Positions 36,121 to 40,481 of a DNA stretch of 40,481 nt are shown here, piece after piece. Under the pieces are notes generated by a model that saw only the letters and a list, made by a program, of their open reading frames with translations, ran no database searches and was not told where the DNA came from. This DNA comes from Lysobacteraceae bacterium (GTDB taxonomy: Bacteria; Pseudomonadota; Gammaproteobacteria; Xanthomonadales; Xanthomonadaceae). Each line of letters starts with the position of its first letter. Position 1 is the first letter of the stretch. A program made the translations under genes and the position numbers. The stretch lies in contig JAGWUF010000021.1 of NCBI GenBank assembly GCA_028868545.1, positions 1 through 40,481 of the forward strand, given 5' to 3'.

Positions 36121-36357
36121 ATGCCGAACAACGAACTGATCCGGGGTATGACGGAAGAGCAGGCCGCCGTCTATCTGGGAGTCTCCACTTCCACTCTGCG
36201 CCATGGCCGATGCGAGGGCTTCAGGGATGGCCGCATGTCGCCGCCGCCCTTCGTGCGCCTCGGACGCAAGATCGTCTATCTCCGTGACGATCTCGACGCG
36301 TGGCTGGCGCAGAACCGCTGCGACCTGTCGCCCCGCAAGGAGGTGCGCGGTGGCTAA
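36121..36357 (+). CDS. AlpA/excisionase-like helix-turn-helix protein
   Basis: A 78-aa winged-HTH of the HTH_17/AlpA kind: MTEEQAAVYLGVSTSTLRHG (recognition helices), then SPPPFVRLGRKIVYLRDDLD and AWLAQNR. Such proteins are excisionases or activators of integrase/replication genes in satellites and islands. Its natural ribosome site (AAGAGGA) is now 1.2 kb away because IS3 inserted four bases before the ATG. What remains is the IS end, whose GGGGGCAGG offers only a poor site about seven bases from the ATG. The coding sequence itself is whole. It overlaps the next small gene by eight bases. Confidence 0.85.
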   Translation: MPNNELIRGMTEEQAAVYLGVSTSTLRHGRCEGFRDGRMSPPPFVRLGRKIVYLRDDLDAWLAQNRCDLSPRKEVRGG

Positions 36358-36565
36358 CTGTTATGACGACAAGGTCGCTGCGGAACATATCAGCAGCCTT
36401 CCTGACCGCAACGGGCGCGTTTTCCGCATCCCGGCTCCGGGCGGCTGGATCGTCGTCTGTAGCTCCGTATGCGTAGACGACAAAGGCAATGGGACTTCCA
36501 TGGCGATGACCTTCGTCCCGGACGAGGGGCACCGCTGGCTGGGTCAGGAGGATGGCAATGAATGA
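36350..36565 (+). CDS. Unknown 71-aa island protein
   Basis: Not recognised. GTG 36350 follows an excellent AAGGAGGT site (36338-36345) inside the HTH gene's end, which supports it as a real gene. It is soluble, with GRVFRIPAPGGWIVVCSSVC in the middle and a C-terminal HRWLGQED. Its end overlaps the primase start region by eight bases, so the HTH, this gene and the primase look like one translationally chained unit. Confidence 0.7.
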   Translation: MANCYDDKVAAEHISSLPDRNGRVFRIPAPGGWIVVCSSVCVDDKGNGTSMAMTFVPDEGHRWLGQEDGNE

Positions 36566-37103
36566 TTTCCATCCCGATATCGATCATGCGCGCCAGTTCC
36601 TCGCCTTGCTCGATTCTGATCCTGCTAGCTTCACTTTTCAGGTGATCCCCGAGAGGGATGGCTGCAAGACCAAGCCGATGATCTCCCACGGTTCGATTGA
36701 TGATCTGGCTGATCGACTCTTCGAGGCCAACAAGGCGGGTGCCGGGGTCTTCTTCATGGTGAATGCCGGCGACAAGAAGGGAAGGTGCGCCGAGAACGTG
36801 CAGCGCGTGCGCGCGCACTTTGTTGATCTCGATACGCCTGGCGTCGATCCGTTGTTCACAGCAGAAATCCCGCCGCATATCGTCGTCGAAAGCAGCGCCA
36901 ATAAGTGGCATGCCTACTGGCTGGCGGAGGCTGGGGCCTCCCTTGATGAGTTTTCGGCATTGCAGCGGTCACTGGCCCAACGCTTCTGTGGCGACCCGAC
37001 GGTCAATGACATTGCACGGCTCATGCGTTTGCCGGGCTTCTACCACCAAAAGAAAAACGGCGAGCCCTTCATGACGCGCATGCACGATGGAATGGGAGGC
37101 TGA
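36558..37103 (+). CDS. RepB-type DNA primase (archaeo-eukaryotic primase fold)
   Basis: A 181-aa primase catalytic domain. The acidic pair D-x-D is FVDLDTPG (Asp90, Asp92), the s-x-H motif is ESSANKWHAYWL (His118), and the third acidic/RLPG motif is DIARLMRLPGFYHQ (about 151-163). This set is typical of RepB-like primases of RSF1010-type plasmids, phages and islands, which prime origin-specific replication. ATG 36558 has AGGAGG (36546-36551) six bases ahead; ATG 36552 directly abuts it and is less likely. The PriCT-helicase gene follows two bases after its stop, with its GGAGG site inside this gene's last codons. Confidence 0.85.
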   Translation: MNDFHPDIDHARQFLALLDSDPASFTFQVIPERDGCKTKPMISHGSIDDLADRLFEANKAGAGVFFMVNAGDKKGRCAENVQRVRAHFVDLDTPGVDPLFTAEIPPHIVVESSANKWHAYWLAEAGASLDEFSALQRSLAQRFCGDPTVNDIARLMRLPGFYHQKKNGEPFMTRMHDGMGG

Positions 37104-37104
37104 C

Positions 37105-37422
37105 ATGTTGGGCATCAAGCTCTCCGACCCGATGAAGCCCTATTCCGCAGCCGACCTGAGGACGGGGTTGCGCTTGGTCGTCTCCAACTCCCAGCCGACG
37201 AATAGCAGCCGCATGCAGCCTGCTGCTTCGACGACTGCGAGTAGGGCACTGTTGGGCTCCTTTCCGGATGGAGAACGTACCCATGCGCTGACGCAAGTTG
37301 TCGGTCGCATGCTCGCCGTGGGGCTTGAGCCGGAAGAGGTGGCGCAGTTGGCTCAGGATTGGAATGCGCGCCAAAGCCCTCCGCTCGATCCGGATAAGGT
37401 GCTCAGTGTCAACGCCGACTGA
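37105..37422 (+). pseudogene. 5' part of PriCT-helicase gene, interrupted by IS21
   Basis: Now encodes 105 residues. Residues about 50-101 (SFPDGERTHALTQVVGRMLA ... QLAQDWNARQSPPLDPDKVL) are a primase C-terminal (PriCT) domain that breaks off before its last helix. The native coding part ends at 37406; the final VNAD and stop come from the IS21 end. Joining base 37406 to 39361 continues in frame as VLS-TVESLAKT, which is how PriCT domains end, so the two parts were one gene. ATG 37105, ribosome site GGAGG at 37095-37099. Confidence 0.88.
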
Positions 37423-37434
37423 AATCTGACCCAC
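37407..37434 (+). repeat. IS21 terminal inverted repeat, left
   Basis: Begins TGTCAACGCCGAC and ends CTGACCCAC. An inner repeat with TGAAAACTGACCCA follows at about 37455-37470. Preceded by target copy CTCAG. Confidence 0.9.
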
Positions 37435-37479
37435 TTTGGCCCGTTATCGCCGATTGAAAACTGACCCATCCGGGCCCGT

Positions 37480-39266
<1,787 letters not shown>

Positions 39267-39327
39267 CCAGGCGGTCTCCAAAAGACCGCCATCCTCGCCC
39301 GGGTGGGTCAGTTTTACATCGGCGCGG

Positions 39328-39355
39328 GTGGGTCAGTTTTACGTCGGCGGTGACA
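39328..39355 (-). repeat. IS21 terminal inverted repeat, right
   Basis: Minus strand begins TGTCACCGCCGAC and ends CTGACCCAC; partner of 37407-37434. An inner copy of GTAAAACTGACCCACCC lies at about 39302-39318. Followed by target copy CTCAG (39356-39360). Confidence 0.9.
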
Positions 39356-39361
39356 CTCAGC

Positions 39362-40481
39362 ACCGTTGAAAGCCTCGCAAAGACTGATGCACGCAACCAT
39401 CCGGAGCGCCAAGAGAGGGGTAGCCACGAGGGGCCGCTCACGCCGCTGTTTGACCTCAGTGAGGCTGATATCGGCATGCTGCTCCGGACCAGCCCACAGC
39501 CTAGGCGCTGGTTGCTGCAGGACATGCTGCCGCTTGGCGTCGTCGGCATGATCGTCGCGCCGGGTGGAACGGGAAAGAGCCAGTTTGTTCTGCAGCTCGG
39601 AGTCAGCGTCGCGACGGGAATCCCACTGTGCGAACTGTGGAAGGTTGGTGAGCAGGGGACGGCGCTTCTTCTCTTGGCAGAAGACGAGAGGGACGAGGTG
39701 CATCGGCGCTTGGATCGTATCGTTAAGGAACTCGCACCGATCAATCCGTCGATGGCGAATGATCTGAGCCAGCGGCTGCTCATCAAGTCGATGACGGCGC
39801 GAGACAACCTCATGACTCGGAAGAAACCGCATGGCACTGTGGCGACGACTGGCTATGTGGATCGTCTCTTGCTTACGGTCGCTGGTATTCCCGATCTGAA
39901 GCTGATCGTGATCGATCCGGCTTCACGCTTTCGTGGCGGCGATGAGAACTCCGCTGACGACGTGACGCGCTTTGTCGAAGAAATGGAACGGATTCGGCAG
40001 GCAACGGGAGCGACCGTTCTGGTTTGCCATCACGCCAATAAGGCCAGCATGAATGAGTCCTCTGGTGTGCGCGGTCAGGCTGCGACGCGCGGATCCAGCG
40101 CCATGACTGACGGCGTTCGCTGGCAGCTCAATCTCACCACACCGCAGCAGAAGAGCTTGGTTGGGCTGGACGCGACCAAGCGCTATCTCCGTGCGGAACT
40201 CGCCAAGAGCAATTATGGCCCGCCAGTTGATCCCGAGATTCTGACCCGCAAGCAGGGTGGCTACCTGACCAGCGCCCGTACTGGTAGCGTTTCGGTGACG
40301 CTGGACGACCGCGTTCTGCAACTGATCCGCACGGAGCAAGCAGCTTCTCGCAGCTACTCCGCCAGTATGTTCGAAAAGACCTTTGGTGGCGAGGATGGCC
40401 AACTCGCAGTGGGCTTCAACTCAGTGGCGAAAGCGATCAAGCGCCTCATTGACGCCGGACGAGTGCGCAAGGAGAAGGGGA
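39362..40481 (+). pseudogene. 3' part of PriCT-helicase gene: RepA-like AAA ATPase (runs off the window)
   Basis: The frame that continues the gene broken at 37406 is open from 39362 to the window end (373 codons, no stop). After the last PriCT helix (TVESLAKT) and a linker comes a RecA-fold hexameric helicase domain of the RepA/AAA_25 type. Walker A is VAPGGTGKSQFVLQLG, followed by LLLLAEDERDEVHRRL, Walker B LKLIVIDPASRF, the TVLVCHHANK motif and RGSSAMTDGVRW. A wHTH-like C-terminal part begins (SFNSVAKAIKRLIDAGRVRK; first residue G in the sequence). Without a promoter and start it is cut from its primase partner. An internal ATG at 39476, 25 codons before the Walker A, could still give a bare ATPase if transcribed from the IS. 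Confidence 0.85.

Noticed and set aside
37105-37422. A complete small gene of 105 aa
   Set aside because: Its last four residues and stop come from the IS21 end, and its PriCT domain is cut before the final helix; it is the 5' piece of a larger gene.

Overview
The window looks like a chromosome segment of a high-G+C gammaproteobacterium of the Xanthomonadaceae/Lysobacterales type. This is inferred from gene order and protein character (comEC-exbB-exbD-msbA-lpxK-kdsB-ptp-uvrC-pgsA-tRNAs, a cysNC fusion, sdhCDAB flanked by assembly factors); no database search was possible. About the first 32.5 kb is ordinary, dense, conserved chromosome. The last 7.9 kb is the left end of an integrated mobile island that runs off the right edge.

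Region by region. (1) 1-5378, minus strand: M20 peptidase -> mutS -> MOSC-domain protein -> catalase (cut by the left edge). (2) 5599-6587, plus: a secreted ComEA-like helix-hairpin-helix protein overlapping a HutD/Ves-family protein, closed by a strong terminator. (3) 6673-10917, minus: YgfZ, an FAD-binding dehydrogenase and a thiamine-diphosphate enzyme. (4) 10946-17244, plus: a complete succinate dehydrogenase locus with both dedicated assembly factors (SdhAF4-like, sdhC, sdhD, sdhA, sdhB, sdhE), YgfX, then a LolC/E-type permease and LolD. (5) 17396-27450, plus: comEC, exbB, exbD, then the envelope genes msbA, lpxK and kdsB, a low-molecular-weight phosphatase, uvrC and pgsA. (6) 27501-27995: tRNA-Gly, tRNA-Cys, a second identical tRNA-Gly and tRNA-Leu behind a clear sigma70 promoter. 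(7) 28036-32500, plus: an FMN-binding glutamate-synthase-like protein, then cysD and a cysN-cysC fusion for sulfate activation.

(8) 32594-40481: the island. Its left border is the 3' half of a minus-strand tRNA-Val(CAC) (32594-32639), still followed by that tRNA's terminator on the chromosomal side. The rest of the tRNA is missing here, so the intact tRNA should lie at the island's far end, outside the window. The island carries a tyrosine integrase, an unknown 223-aa protein translationally coupled to it, an AlpA/excisionase-like HTH protein, a 71-aa unknown, a RepB-type (archaeo-eukaryotic) primase and a PriCT-plus-RepA-like helicase. This int/alpA/primase/helicase layout resembles phage satellites or small integrative elements.

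Two intact insertion sequences with perfect target duplications sit in the replication module. An IS3-family element (34889-36116, 4-bp duplication GACT) landed directly before the start codon of the HTH gene and cut it from its ribosome binding site. An IS21-family element (37407-39355, 5-bp duplication CTCAG) split the PriCT-helicase gene. Removing the latter on paper, with one CTCAG copy, restores one continuous reading frame. The island therefore appears recently inactivated for excision and replication, and any cargo would lie to the right of the window.
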